From an uncultured Olsenella sp. (GTDB taxonomy: Bacteria > Actinomycetota > Coriobacteriia > Coriobacteriales > Atopobiaceae): a stretch of DNA of 58,869 nt. This document shows positions 33,685 to 41,200 of the stretch, in pieces (the first letter of the stretch is position 1; each line of letters begins with the position of its first letter). The position numbers and the translations under genes are program-made. The stretch covers positions 1 to 58,869 of the forward strand of contig CASEVE010000011.1 of the NCBI GenBank assembly GCA_949291295.1. The letters run 5' to 3'. Under the pieces are notes generated by a model. It saw only the letters and a list, made by a program, of their open reading frames with translations. It did no database searches and was not told where the DNA came from.

Positions 33685-33778
33685 GATTGTGCCGACTGTG
33701 AGGAGAAGCGTCTCTTCACATAAAATCAACAAGGTATGTGTATGGGTCGCCGGGCGCGACCGACTTTGAGGAGGAATC

Positions 33779-34900
33779 ATGGCAGAGGAGAAGCCGATCG
33801 ATCAGGAGGGCGCGGAGCCGGTCGAGAAGGACGACGAGGTCCAGGAGGCCGTCGAGGTCGAGGAGGCTGTCGAGGTCGAGGAGACCGTCGAGCCTGAGCC
33901 TGAGCCGGAGCCCGAACCCGAGCCTGAGGAGACCGTCGAGCCTGAGCCGGAGCCCGAGCCCGAGCCCGAGCCGAAGCCCGAACCTGCGCCCAAGCCCGCC
34001 GCCCCGGCGGACGAGAAGCCCGCTGCAGCCGCTGCGCCTGCGGTGCCCGGAGCCGCAGACGCTCCCGAGAAGCCTCACGGCATCTCCGGTGCCGTCTGTG
34101 CCGCCATTGCCGCCGTGGCACTTGTCGTCGGCGTTCTTGCCGGCCACTTCCTCCTCGGTAGCGCTGCGGGCGGAAGTATCGCGCTCAACGGGCGCACGAC
34201 CCTCTCCAGCGGCGAGCTCGACAGCACCATCGCCACCTACACCTCCGACGGCGTCGCGCACGACATCACCGCCCGCGAGGTCCTCACCTACGGCGGTGCC
34301 GAGCTTGCGGCTAACGAGGACGGCACCTACGACATCCCCGCCGCGGACTCGATCCTCAACTACGCCCAGACCCAGCTCATGCTCGCTGACGCCGCTGAGC
34401 GCGGCGTGACCGCCACCGAGGATGACATCAACGAGTTCCTCTCGTCCTCCTACGGGGTCGACCTCGCTACCTTTGCCTCCGGCATGGGCATGACCGAGGA
34501 CGCCGCCCGCGATATGCTCACCAGCTACGTGACCATCAGCAAGCTCGGCGAGGAGGTCATCTCCGGCGAGATTCCCGAGATGCCGACGGAGCCCACCGCC
34601 CCCTCCGAGGGCGAGGAGGACACCCCCACGGCCGAATATGCCGAGTACGTGATTGCTCTTCTCGGCGACGAGTGGGACAGCGACGCCAACGACTGGGCCA
34701 CCACCGACGGCGAGTACTACAACACGCTCTCTAGCTACGAGATTTCCAACGACTCCGCCACCTACGCGGCCGCGAGCGCTGCCTACAGCGTTGCCATGAC
34801 CGACTATCAGGAGGCCTACAACACCGCCATGGAGGAGCAGGACGCCTATACCAACGAGCTCTTCTCCAACGCAACCATCCAGATCGGCACCCTGGCGTAG
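33779..34900 (+). CDS. Membrane-anchored SurA/trigger-factor-like protein with Glu-Pro repeats (373 aa)
   Basis: The first 95 residues are cytoplasmic and very acidic, with EVEE repeats followed by long runs of alternating Pro-Glu. One transmembrane helix (about residues 102-130, GAVCAAIAAVALVVGVLAGHFLL) follows. The external part resembles the N-terminal chaperone region of SurA/PrsA-like proteins (short helices around YAQTQLMLADAAERGVTATE), but no peptidyl-prolyl isomerase domain is seen. It could assist folding of exported proteins. The start has GAGGAGG upstream. The DUF523-PNP gene follows after 3 bp. Confidence 0.75.
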   Translation: MAEEKPIDQEGAEPVEKDDEVQEAVEVEEAVEVEETVEPEPEPEPEPEPEETVEPEPEPEPEPEPKPEPAPKPAAPADEKPAAAAAPAVPGAADAPEKPHGISGAVCAAIAAVALVVGVLAGHFLLGSAAGGSIALNGRTTLSSGELDSTIATYTSDGVAHDITAREVLTYGGAELAANEDGTYDIPAADSILNYAQTQLMLADAAERGVTATEDDINEFLSSSYGVDLATFASGMGMTEDAARDMLTSYVTISKLGEEVISGEIPEMPTEPTAPSEGEEDTPTAEYAEYVIALLGDEWDSDANDWATTDGEYYNTLSSYEISNDSATYAAASAAYSVAMTDYQEAYNTAMEEQDAYTNELFSNATIQIGTLA

Positions 34901-34903
34901 CCG

Positions 34904-36094
34904 ATGCGCGTTGCAATAAGTGCCTGTCTGCTTGGGGCCGCCGTCCGCTATGACGGCGGCTCCAAACCGATAGATGAGGTAAGAGAGCTTGCGGAGAAGG
35001 TCGAGGTCGTGAGGGTCTGCCCCGAGACGGCCTCGGGGCTTCCCGTGCCGCGGCCGCCTGCGGAGCAGCGGGAGGGCCGCGTTTTTCTCGCCGACGGCAG
35101 GGACGTGACCGACGAATTTGCCCATGGGGCGAAGCTCTGCCTTGACGCCGTGCGACGCTCGCCGGTCTCGTTGGCCGTGCTCAAGGCAAAGAGCCCGTCA
35201 TGTGGCGTTGGACTCGTCTACGATGGAACGTATTCGGGAAGACTTGTTCCGGGCCAGGGCGTGTTTGCCCGTCGGCTCGAGGAGGAGGGGATCTGCGTGG
35301 TAACCGAGGATACCGTGAGGGCGTGCAAGCCGAGCATGGAGCATCCCGTGGCCATTGTGCTGGGAAGCGGCCTTGGGCATCTGGGCACGCTGGTGCGCCC
35401 CGTGCGCCGCATCGACTATCGAGACATCGATGGCTTTCCGCTCTCGGCGCGTCCCGTGTCAGGCCACAGCTTTGAGGCCACCGTCGGCACGATCGATGAC
35501 GTTCCCGTGGTGGTCTACCCGGGTCGCATCCACCTCTATCAGGGCTACTCCGCCGCTGAGGTGACGGCCCTCGTGCGTCACGCGCACCATCTGGGCTGCC
35601 GCGACATCGTCTTTGCCTGCGCGACGGGCGCCGTTCCCGGCCAGGCGCACGTGGGCCTGGGCATCCTGACGGATCAGATCAACCTCACGGGGCGCAACCC
35701 GCTCGCCGAGTGGGACGGCCTGCGTGACGTGGAGAGCCCCTTCGTGGACATGAACGAGGCGTACTCGCCCTACCTGCGGACCATCGCTCGCGGCGTGGCC
35801 GACGACCTCGGCATTGCCGTGGAGGAGGGCGTCTACGCAGGCGTGCTCGGGCCGTGCTTTGAGACGCCGGCCGAGGTGGCGGCGCTTCGCACCCTTGGCG
35901 TCTCCTACGTGGGCATGTCCACGGTCAATGAGGTCATCATGGCAAAGGCGCTCGGAATGCACGTGCTCGGCCTCACGCTTGCTGCCAACGAGTCCGGCGC
36001 GCCGGCGGTAAGCCACCAGAGCGTCCTCGAGGCTGCCGGGCGCTACGCGGATGACTTCGAGCGCCTCGTTCGCGGCGTGCTGCGCCTGCTCTAG
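34904..36094 (+). CDS. DUF523 - purine nucleoside phosphorylase fusion (396 aa)
   Basis: Residues 1-145 are DUF523 (ISACLLGAAVRYDGGSK, KAKSPSCGVGLVYDGT, with the conserved Cys residues), a family of unknown activity. Residues about 146-396 are a purine nucleoside phosphorylase of the PNP/MTAP class: VLGSGLGHLG phosphate loop, GHSFEATVG, YPGRIHLYQGYS, GPCFETPAEV and STVNEVIMAKALGM. It would split inosine or guanosine with phosphate into base and ribose-1-phosphate. The PNP part has all usual motifs and looks active. ATG at 34904 lies 3 bp after the preceding gene. The purine module near 51 kb could use its product. Confidence 0.88.
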   Translation: MRVAISACLLGAAVRYDGGSKPIDEVRELAEKVEVVRVCPETASGLPVPRPPAEQREGRVFLADGRDVTDEFAHGAKLCLDAVRRSPVSLAVLKAKSPSCGVGLVYDGTYSGRLVPGQGVFARRLEEEGICVVTEDTVRACKPSMEHPVAIVLGSGLGHLGTLVRPVRRIDYRDIDGFPLSARPVSGHSFEATVGTIDDVPVVVYPGRIHLYQGYSAAEVTALVRHAHHLGCRDIVFACATGAVPGQAHVGLGILTDQINLTGRNPLAEWDGLRDVESPFVDMNEAYSPYLRTIARGVADDLGIAVEEGVYAGVLGPCFETPAEVAALRTLGVSYVGMSTVNEVIMAKALGMHVLGLTLAANESGAPAVSHQSVLEAAGRYADDFERLVRGVLRLL

Positions 36095-36105
36095 GGGCGG
36101 CGTCT

Positions 36106-36192
36106 GGACGGTTTTTGAGTCCGAACCGTCCGCAAGCCGCCCGTACTTCTCGCGGGGGCGTCGTCCGGACGGTTTTGGGTTTGGAACCGTCC
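36106..36192. repeat. Two tandem GGACGGTTT / AACCGTCC hairpin repeats
   Basis: Two hairpins, 36106-36131 and 36167-36192, each GGACGGTT, a loop, then AACCGTCC, with GCAAGCCGCCCGTA after each and ACTTCTCGCGGG between them. They follow the stop of the fusion gene by about 11 bp and are likely terminator-like. Confidence 0.85.
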
Positions 36193-36234
36193 GCAAGCCG
36201 CCCGTAGACAGAGCCGCAGCGTCAAATTCGGGGC

Positions 36235-36263
36235 TTGCGCGGTACGTGCGATTCTCGTATAGT
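36235..36263 (+). promoter_or_regulatory. Promoter of tRNA-Thr
   Basis: TTGCGC (36235-36240), 17-bp spacer, TATAGT (36258-36263). The tRNA begins 17 bases after the -10. Confidence 0.75.
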
Positions 36264-36279
36264 GTTACTTCGCTGATAC

Positions 36280-36355
36280 GCCAGCTTAGCTCAGTTGGTA
36301 GAGCACCGCTCTCGTAAAGCGGGGGTCACCAGTTCGAGTCTGGTAGCTGGCTCCA
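36280..36355 (+). tRNA. tRNA-Thr (anticodon CGT)
   Basis: 76 nt with encoded CCA. The acceptor arms are GCCAGCT/AGCTGGC. The D-loop contains AGCTCAGTTGGTAGAGC, the anticodon loop is CTCGTAA (anticodon CGT, reading ACG), and the T-loop contains GTTCGAGTC. All stems pair. It is followed by an intrinsic terminator. Confidence 0.98.
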
Positions 36356-36367
36356 GCCAAACGCGCA

Positions 36368-36398
36368 GGCCGTCGGGTTTTTCCGGCGGCCTTTTTTC
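36368..36398 (+). terminator. Intrinsic terminator after tRNA-Thr
   Basis: GGCCGTCGG pairs with CCGGCGGCC (one G-T pair) around a T-rich loop, followed by TTTTTT. Confidence 0.9.
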
Positions 36399-36560
36399 TT
36401 GCTTCGCGCAATGTAAGCGCAATGTAAGGGACGGCGAACGGACCGGCCTTTCTCGTTCTTCTCGCATTTGAGGGGTGCCAGTTTACGGTATCCTTATCAA
36501 GCGTTTACAAAGCTGTGACATTCGGTCGTGCCTGTCCGGCCACGAAGGAAGCGAGAGCCC

Positions 36561-37610
36561 TTGATTAGCTTTGAACAGTTCCTCGGCGTCTTGTCGAGCA
36601 ACCCCTTTCTTGTGATTGTCATGCTCCTTGTTATGGGCACCATCTTTGTTAACGGTGCCACCGACGCCGCAAACGCCATCGCCGAGCCCGTGGGCACCCG
36701 CTCCATTGACGTGGACTCGGCGATTCTCATGTCCGTCATCTGCAACTTTGTGGGCCTCGTGGCAATGTCGTTTATCTCCACGGCCGTTGCGGACACCATC
36801 TCCGGCATGGTGGACTTTGGCGGAGATACCCACGCGGCGCTCATTGCGCTTGCTGCCGCCACGGTGGGTATTGTGGCCTGGGGCCTTGGTGCCTGGGCCT
36901 TTGGCATCCCCACCTCCGAGAGCCACGCCCTTATCGCTGGTCTCACCGGCGGCGCGCTCGCCGTCTCCGGCGGCCTTGACGGCGTCAACATGGGCGAGTG
37001 GGTGAAGGTCGTCTACGGTCTTGTGCTCTCCACCGTGCTGGGCTTTCTTGCCGGATGGATCATCTCCAAGATCATCCCCATCGCCTGCAAGAACGCCGAC
37101 CGCCGCACGGCCAACAACTTCTTTGGCCGCATGCAGGTGCTTGGCGCGGCGGGCGTGGCCCTCATGCACGGCGCGCAGGACGGCCAAAAGTTCATGTCCA
37201 CCGCCATGCTCGCCATCGCGCTCTCCCTCAACATGACGGTGGGCGAGATGGGCGGCTTCCCGCTCTGGATCATGGTGCTCTGCGCCGCGGTCATGGCCAT
37301 CGGCACGGCCGTTGGTGGCAAGAAGATCATCAAGAAGGTGGGTATGGAGATGGTGCGCCTGGACAAGTACCAGGGCTTTGCTGCCTCTGTCTCGGCCACC
37401 GCGAGCCTGCTCATTGCCACGCTGACCGGCCTTCCCGTCTCCACCACGCACACCAAGACCGCCGCGATCATGGGCGCCGGCGCCGCCAAGGACCCCAAGT
37501 CCGTTAACTGGGGCGTCGCCAAGGAAATGGTCCTTACCTGGGTGTTCACGTTCCCGGGCTGCGGCATTATCGGCTATCTGCTCGCCAAGCTCTTCCTCGT
37601 CCTGTTCTAG
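36561..37610 (+). CDS. Inorganic phosphate transporter, PiT family (349 aa)
   Basis: Low-affinity phosphate permease driven by protons or sodium. About ten hydrophobic segments are visible, with the inverted PiT signature twice: NGATDAANAIA near the start and GAQDGQKFMSTAM near the middle. The PVSTTHTKTAAIMGAG motif near the C-terminus is also typical. TTG 36561 is favoured because GAAGGAA precedes it; GTG 36528 (11 residues longer, basic) is possible. The DUF47 gene downstream is the usual partner. Confidence 0.93.
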   Translation: MISFEQFLGVLSSNPFLVIVMLLVMGTIFVNGATDAANAIAEPVGTRSIDVDSAILMSVICNFVGLVAMSFISTAVADTISGMVDFGGDTHAALIALAAATVGIVAWGLGAWAFGIPTSESHALIAGLTGGALAVSGGLDGVNMGEWVKVVYGLVLSTVLGFLAGWIISKIIPIACKNADRRTANNFFGRMQVLGAAGVALMHGAQDGQKFMSTAMLAIALSLNMTVGEMGGFPLWIMVLCAAVMAIGTAVGGKKIIKKVGMEMVRLDKYQGFAASVSATASLLIATLTGLPVSTTHTKTAAIMGAGAAKDPKSVNWGVAKEMVLTWVFTFPGCGIIGYLLAKLFLVLF

Positions 37611-37668
37611 TCTTGGGCCGCGCGCCCGACCGCGTTTTTCTCGTCAGCTCATACGTAAAGGAGTTCAC

Positions 37669-38295
37669 ATGCCCCGCATCAAGAAGGAAGACGAGTTCTA
37701 CACCATGCTCAAGGAGTTCGCGGCGCTCATCGTTGAGGCGGCGGACGAGTACAACACGATCATCTGCGATTTTCCTGGTTCTATGAGCAGCATCCCGCAG
37801 ATGAAGGTCTACGAGTCCACCTGCGACGAGCGCGTGAAGGCCATCATGGCCAAGCTCTACACCTCCTTTATCACCCCGATCGACCGTGAGGACATCTCGA
37901 GCCTGGCGCTTGCCATGGACGACGTGGTGGACTCCATGTACGGCGTGGCGGTACGCCTTGACCTCTTCAACATCTCTGATCTGCGCCTTGAGGCCAAGCA
38001 GATCTCCGAGCTCACGCTGCACGCCGTGCACGAGATGCAGGAGATGATCAACCACCTGCCCGACTACAAGAAGGACCGCGTGGTGCTGGAGAAGGCCATC
38101 GAGATCGGTACCGTGGAGGACGAGGGCGACACCGTCTACCAGAAGGCGCTGCGCCGTCTCTTCTCCGACGAGGAGGACGCCTCCGGCAAGTACGCGGTCA
38201 CCTGGCTGCGCATCTTTGACCGCATGGAGCTTTGCCTTGACGCGTGCGACCGCGTCTCGGGCATCGTGCGCGACATCATCATGAAGGACGCATAG
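37669..38295 (+). CDS. DUF47 / PhoU-like regulator of phosphate transport (208 aa)
   Basis: All-helical PhoU-related protein (DUF47 family, Pit accessory protein) commonly paired with PiT transporters and thought to control phosphate uptake. Visible features are the FYTMLKEFAALIVEAADEY opening helix, the REDISSLALAMDDVVD acidic metal-binding motif and the closing helix ending DIIMKDA. The start has AAAGGAG. A palindromic element begins at the stop codon. Confidence 0.92.
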   Translation: MPRIKKEDEFYTMLKEFAALIVEAADEYNTIICDFPGSMSSIPQMKVYESTCDERVKAIMAKLYTSFITPIDREDISSLALAMDDVVDSMYGVAVRLDLFNISDLRLEAKQISELTLHAVHEMQEMINHLPDYKKDRVVLEKAIEIGTVEDEGDTVYQKALRRLFSDEEDASGKYAVTWLRIFDRMELCLDACDRVSGIVRDIIMKDA

Positions 38296-38443
38296 GCGAG
38301 AAGAACGTCTCGCTCGAGGGGCCGCCCCCGGCAGCCTCCCGATTTCCACGCAGAAGTGCACTTCGTGAAACTTCTGCTTAGGAAATCGGGAGGCTGCCGG
38401 GGGCGGCTCGCGTCGGCGGGTTCTCTTACCGGGGAAACGGGTT
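38295..38443. repeat. Conserved-loop palindromic element, copy E1
   Basis: 27-bp perfect arms (38321-38347 with 38381-38407) around a 33-base loop that itself pairs (GCAGAAGT with ACTTCTGC, and CAC-TTC-GTG inside). Flanks share GGCGAGAAGAACGTCTCG on the left and TTCTCTTACCGGGG on the right with other copies. It starts at the DUF47 stop codon and ends at the PIN toxin stop codon. Confidence 0.9.
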
Positions 38444-38900
38444 AGAAGGGGATTTCGTCGTAGGTGAGCTTGTGGCGGCGGTCGAGCCAAGTGAAGAAGT
38501 CGGTGGGGGAGAGGGCCGGTATTGACGAGAGCGAGAAGTCCTTCTCGTTTCTTGTGATTATGGCGCGTGCGCCGATGCTCACGGCGGCCTGGTAGACGAG
38601 GGCGTCCTCGAAGTCCTCCCAGGTTGAGTCAAGCGCAAGGTCAACCTCGCGTTCGCCGGGCGAGCATACGTGTATGAATCTCCGAATGCCCTGCAGCGCG
38701 GAACGGGCGGCAACGAGCTCCGAGCGCCTCCCGCCGTTGCTCAGGATGTAGTGTACGTCCGTTATCTGCGTGGAGCTCATCCAGAGCTCATAGTCGCCAA
38801 ACTCGGAGAACACGAGGAGCCTTCTTGCTGCCTCGTAGAATCCGTTTCGCTCGGCTAGAAAGTCAATGATGACGTTGCTGTCTACGAGGACGGGAATCAT
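38442..38900 (-). CDS. PIN-domain toxin, likely ribonuclease (152 aa)
   Basis: PIN nuclease fold of a type II toxin. Acidic catalytic residues: D7 in VLVDSNVII, E in the central region (RRSELVAARS), then D residues in WEDFEDALVYQAA and the TRNEKDF motif near the end. The start ATG overlaps the antitoxin stop (ATGA), so the pair is translationally coupled. A VapC-like toxin cleaves RNA; the target here is not known. It lies between two copies of a palindromic element. Confidence 0.92.
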   Translation of the reverse strand: MIPVLVDSNVIIDFLAERNGFYEAARRLLVFSEFGDYELWMSSTQITDVHYILSNGGRRSELVAARSALQGIRRFIHVCSPGEREVDLALDSTWEDFEDALVYQAAVSIGARAIITRNEKDFSLSSIPALSPTDFFTWLDRRHKLTYDEIPF

Positions 38901-39199
38901 GCGTTGCTCCTCGGGGAGGTCCGCTGCGAGAGACGCTCGCGACGGGCGTCTTTGACGCTCATCTCGGCGTAGTGCGCATCGAGCCGAACTTTGGGGACGG
39001 CATCTACAAGGCGTGTGGATGTGCGGAGGAGCTCGCATTTGTCTGGCTGATCTGTTGGGAAGGGAAGCGCGTGGTGTTCGATGACGTAGTCGTAGAGCGC
39101 GTTGATGACCTTGGAGGCGTTTGTTCCAAGCTCGCTGAGCACGCGGTTGCCGCGCTCTTTCTTACTTACGGGCATTCTGCCTGTGACCATTGCGTCCAT
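38897..39199 (-). CDS. RelB/DinJ-type antitoxin (100 aa)
   Basis: The N-terminus after residue 10 resembles the ribbon-helix-helix region of RelB/DinJ (NASKVINALYDYVIEHHALP), which binds DNA and neutralises the toxin. The C-terminal half is charged and likely wraps the toxin. RelB/DinJ antitoxins usually pair with RelE/YafQ toxins, but here the partner is a PIN protein. The start at ATG 39199 has AGGAGA close by. A 16-bp palindrome at 39213 is the probable autoregulatory site. Confidence 0.85.
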   Translation of the reverse strand: MDAMVTGRMPVSKKERGNRVLSELGTNASKVINALYDYVIEHHALPFPTDQPDKCELLRTSTRLVDAVPKVRLDAHYAEMSVKDARRERLSQRTSPRSNA

Positions 39200-39212
39200 A
39201 GGTTCTCCTAAA

Positions 39213-39228
39213 ATGTTGTACGTACAAC
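39213..39228. promoter_or_regulatory. Toxin-antitoxin operator palindrome
   Basis: Perfect 16-bp palindrome TGTTGTACGTACAACA, about 14 bp upstream of the antitoxin start. On the minus strand a TATAGT hexamer just upstream (39230-39235) could be the -10. Placement fits binding by the antitoxin-toxin complex. Confidence 0.7.
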
Positions 39229-39242
39229 AACTATACTACAAA

Positions 39243-39392
39243 GGCGAGAGGAACGTCTCGCTCGAGGGGCCGCCCCCGGCAGCCTCCCGGCTTTCACGCA
39301 GGACTGCGCTTCGCGGAAGATCCAGCTTAGAAAGCCGGGAGGCTGCCGGGGGCGGCTCGCGTCGGCGGGTTCTCTTACCGGGGAAACGGGTT
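39243..39392. repeat. Conserved-loop palindromic element, copy E2
   Basis: 27-bp perfect arms (39269-39295 with 39330-39356), loop 39296-39329 containing ACTGCGCTTCGCGGAAGAT. Its outer flanks and most of the stem are nearly identical to E1 and in the same orientation, so E1 and E2 form direct repeats around the toxin-antitoxin pair. Confidence 0.9.
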
Positions 39393-39510
39393 GTAGGTTG
39401 TTTTTCGTGGGGAGGTTGAGTAGGGGCGAAAAGTGGCTGAGAAAAGTGCAGGTCAGAAAATGCTACTTTCTTGGTAGTACTTGGGCTTTACATGAAAAAC
39501 GACCTACAAC
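39390..39510. repeat. Inverted-repeat element of about 121 bp next to E2
   Basis: 20-base arms (39390-39409 and 39491-39510), 18 of 20 matching, beginning GTTGTAGGT. The inside is AT-richer than the surroundings and has no gene. It resembles a miniature non-autonomous element; a short CTAC/GTAG hairpin lies inside. Confidence 0.6.
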
Positions 39511-39548
39511 TGGAAATGGGCCTTTCGGCGTGACAAAAAAGCCTGTTG

Positions 39549-40253
39549 TTAGCGCTGTGGTGGGAGCGGGGTATCGACGGGACCGCCTTCGTGTTGGAGT
39601 CTTCGCATCGATATGGTGTACCACGCTCCCATCCCAAGGCTGGCTGCCAGGGCAACCGGCAGCGGAACTGCCTCGAGGCATGAGATGAGTCTAAGTATCG
39701 CGAGGGCAAACATGCTCCCAATCATAACGTAGCCGTGAAGGGCAACCTTCTGGGTGAGTCTTGTTCCTCGAGCGTCGTCTCTCGCGGGGTGCTCGCTGAT
39801 GTAATTAATGATGTCGTAGTAGGTGTTCTTCACATTAAGACGCTTTCGGAGTTGGTAAAAGAGATAGATTATGACGAGGTAGGCCCCGAGCACGGCACAA
39901 TCGAGGCAGAGCCAGAGCTGAGAGCGGAATACCGGGCTTAGGTCCCAACATCTTCCGGTGATGGAGATCTCCATGAAGAGCCAGCAGACCATGCATGCCA
40001 CGAAGAGGGCGGTCAGCTGACGGGCTCCCGAGTTTGTGCGACGCTTGATTTCTGGTATGTCGTCGCCGATGAGGGCGTCCACCGTGGTTCCGAGCTCGTG
40101 GGCCATGAGCTTGAGGCTCTCGATGTCGGGCAGGGTTTTGTTGCGCTCCCAGTGGCTGATGGTCTGGCGGCTCACGTGGCAGAGCTCGGCAAGCTGGTCC
40201 TGGTGCATGCCGGCAGCCTCGCGGTGCTCGCGTATACGCGATCCAACGTCCAT
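39549..40253 (-). CDS. Membrane-bound XRE-family regulator (234 aa)
   Basis: A Cro/CI-type helix-turn-helix at residues about 5-60 (QDQLAELCHVSRQTISHWE, then NKTLPDIESL) is followed by four hydrophobic segments (about 80-100, 110-135, 170-190 and 200-220). Such one-component membrane regulators may sense envelope or signal state. ATG 40253 is preceded by GAGGAGG. Its targets are unknown; it diverges from the HAD phosphatase gene. Confidence 0.85.
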   Translation of the reverse strand: MDVGSRIREHREAAGMHQDQLAELCHVSRQTISHWERNKTLPDIESLKLMAHELGTTVDALIGDDIPEIKRRTNSGARQLTALFVACMVCWLFMEISITGRCWDLSPVFRSQLWLCLDCAVLGAYLVIIYLFYQLRKRLNVKNTYYDIINYISEHPARDDARGTRLTQKVALHGYVMIGSMFALAILRLISCLEAVPLPVALAASLGMGAWYTISMRRLQHEGGPVDTPLPPQR

Positions 40254-40438
40254 AGTGACCTCCTCCGCAGGAGATTGCCCTCTGGCCACATCCTACCCGT
40301 CTTTGCTGAAACGTTGGCGTCTTCCTGCGTCAAAATGCTTTGACATGGGGCGTTGTTGGCGACATTTTGTCGGTGGGCGGAACGGGGTGCGCTCTCTGAT
40401 ACACTGTCGCCGTTCACCGCATACCCGAGGAGGATCAC

Positions 40439-41080
40439 ATGGCGCGCCCGGAGCGCATCGATGCCGTGCTCTTTGACTTTGACGGAACACTCTGCAACAC
40501 GGAGGTCGAGAACATCCGCCTTGTACAGGGCGTGCTACGCCAGATGGGCGCGGACGTCTCGCTCGAGGAGCTTGAGGTGCTCACGGGTGGCGAGGACCGC
40601 GTGACGGTGCCGCCCATCCTGGAACGTCATCACGTTGCGGGCACCATCGATGAGTATGAGCGCCTGCGCGACAACTGCTACCGCACGTACGCCGAGGCGG
40701 ATCTTGTGTTAGAGCCGGGTGCGCTCGAGCTTATTGATGGTCTGCGGGCGCGCGGTGTCAAAACGGCGCTCGTCTCGATGACGGTCGCGCGCTGCATTCT
40801 CACGGGTGTGGCACGGCTGGGAATCCTGGACCGCTTTGACGCGGTCGTTTGCGGTGACATGGTCGAGCAGCGCAAGCCCGCGCCCGACCCGTACCTGCGC
40901 GCGGCGGAGCTTCTCGGCATGGATCCGATGCGCTGTATGGCCGTTGAGGACTCGCCGACAGGTATTGCCTCGGCGCGCGCGGCTGGTTGCTACGTGGTTG
41001 CCTATACCGGCTGCGACATCGTTCAGGACGTGAGCGCCGCCGACGAGGTCATCAACTCGTTTGTGGGGTTCGAGCTCTAG
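40439..41080 (+). CDS. HAD-superfamily phosphatase (213 aa)
   Basis: Haloacid dehalogenase-like hydrolase of the beta-phosphoglucomutase/phosphatase group. Motif I is LFDFDGTLCNTE, with the nucleophilic Asp first; motif II is LVSMTVA, motif III the lysine in QRKPAPDPYL, and motif IV VEDSPTGIASARAAG. The cap domain is helical. The substrate is a phosphorylated metabolite that cannot be named. The start ATG has GAGGAGG upstream. Confidence 0.93.
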   Translation: MARPERIDAVLFDFDGTLCNTEVENIRLVQGVLRQMGADVSLEELEVLTGGEDRVTVPPILERHHVAGTIDEYERLRDNCYRTYAEADLVLEPGALELIDGLRARGVKTALVSMTVARCILTGVARLGILDRFDAVVCGDMVEQRKPAPDPYLRAAELLGMDPMRCMAVEDSPTGIASARAAGCYVVAYTGCDIVQDVSAADEVINSFVGFEL

Positions 41081-41125
41081 GAGGAGCGGCTTGGCGACTG
41101 GCCTGGCGGGGGCGATGGCAAGGGT

Positions 41126-41198
41126 GGTGACAAGGGTGACAGGGTAAACTGTCATCATCGAGAAGATGATGACAGTTTACCCTGTCACCCTTGTCACC
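41126..41198. repeat. 34-bp perfect inverted repeat (TGACAGGG family)
   Basis: 41126-41159 pairs exactly with 41165-41198 around GAGAA or similar. It contains GTGACAGGGTAAACTGTCA and lies between the convergent HAD and lyase genes, so it can form a long hairpin on either transcript. Confidence 0.9.
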
Positions 41199-41200
41199 GC

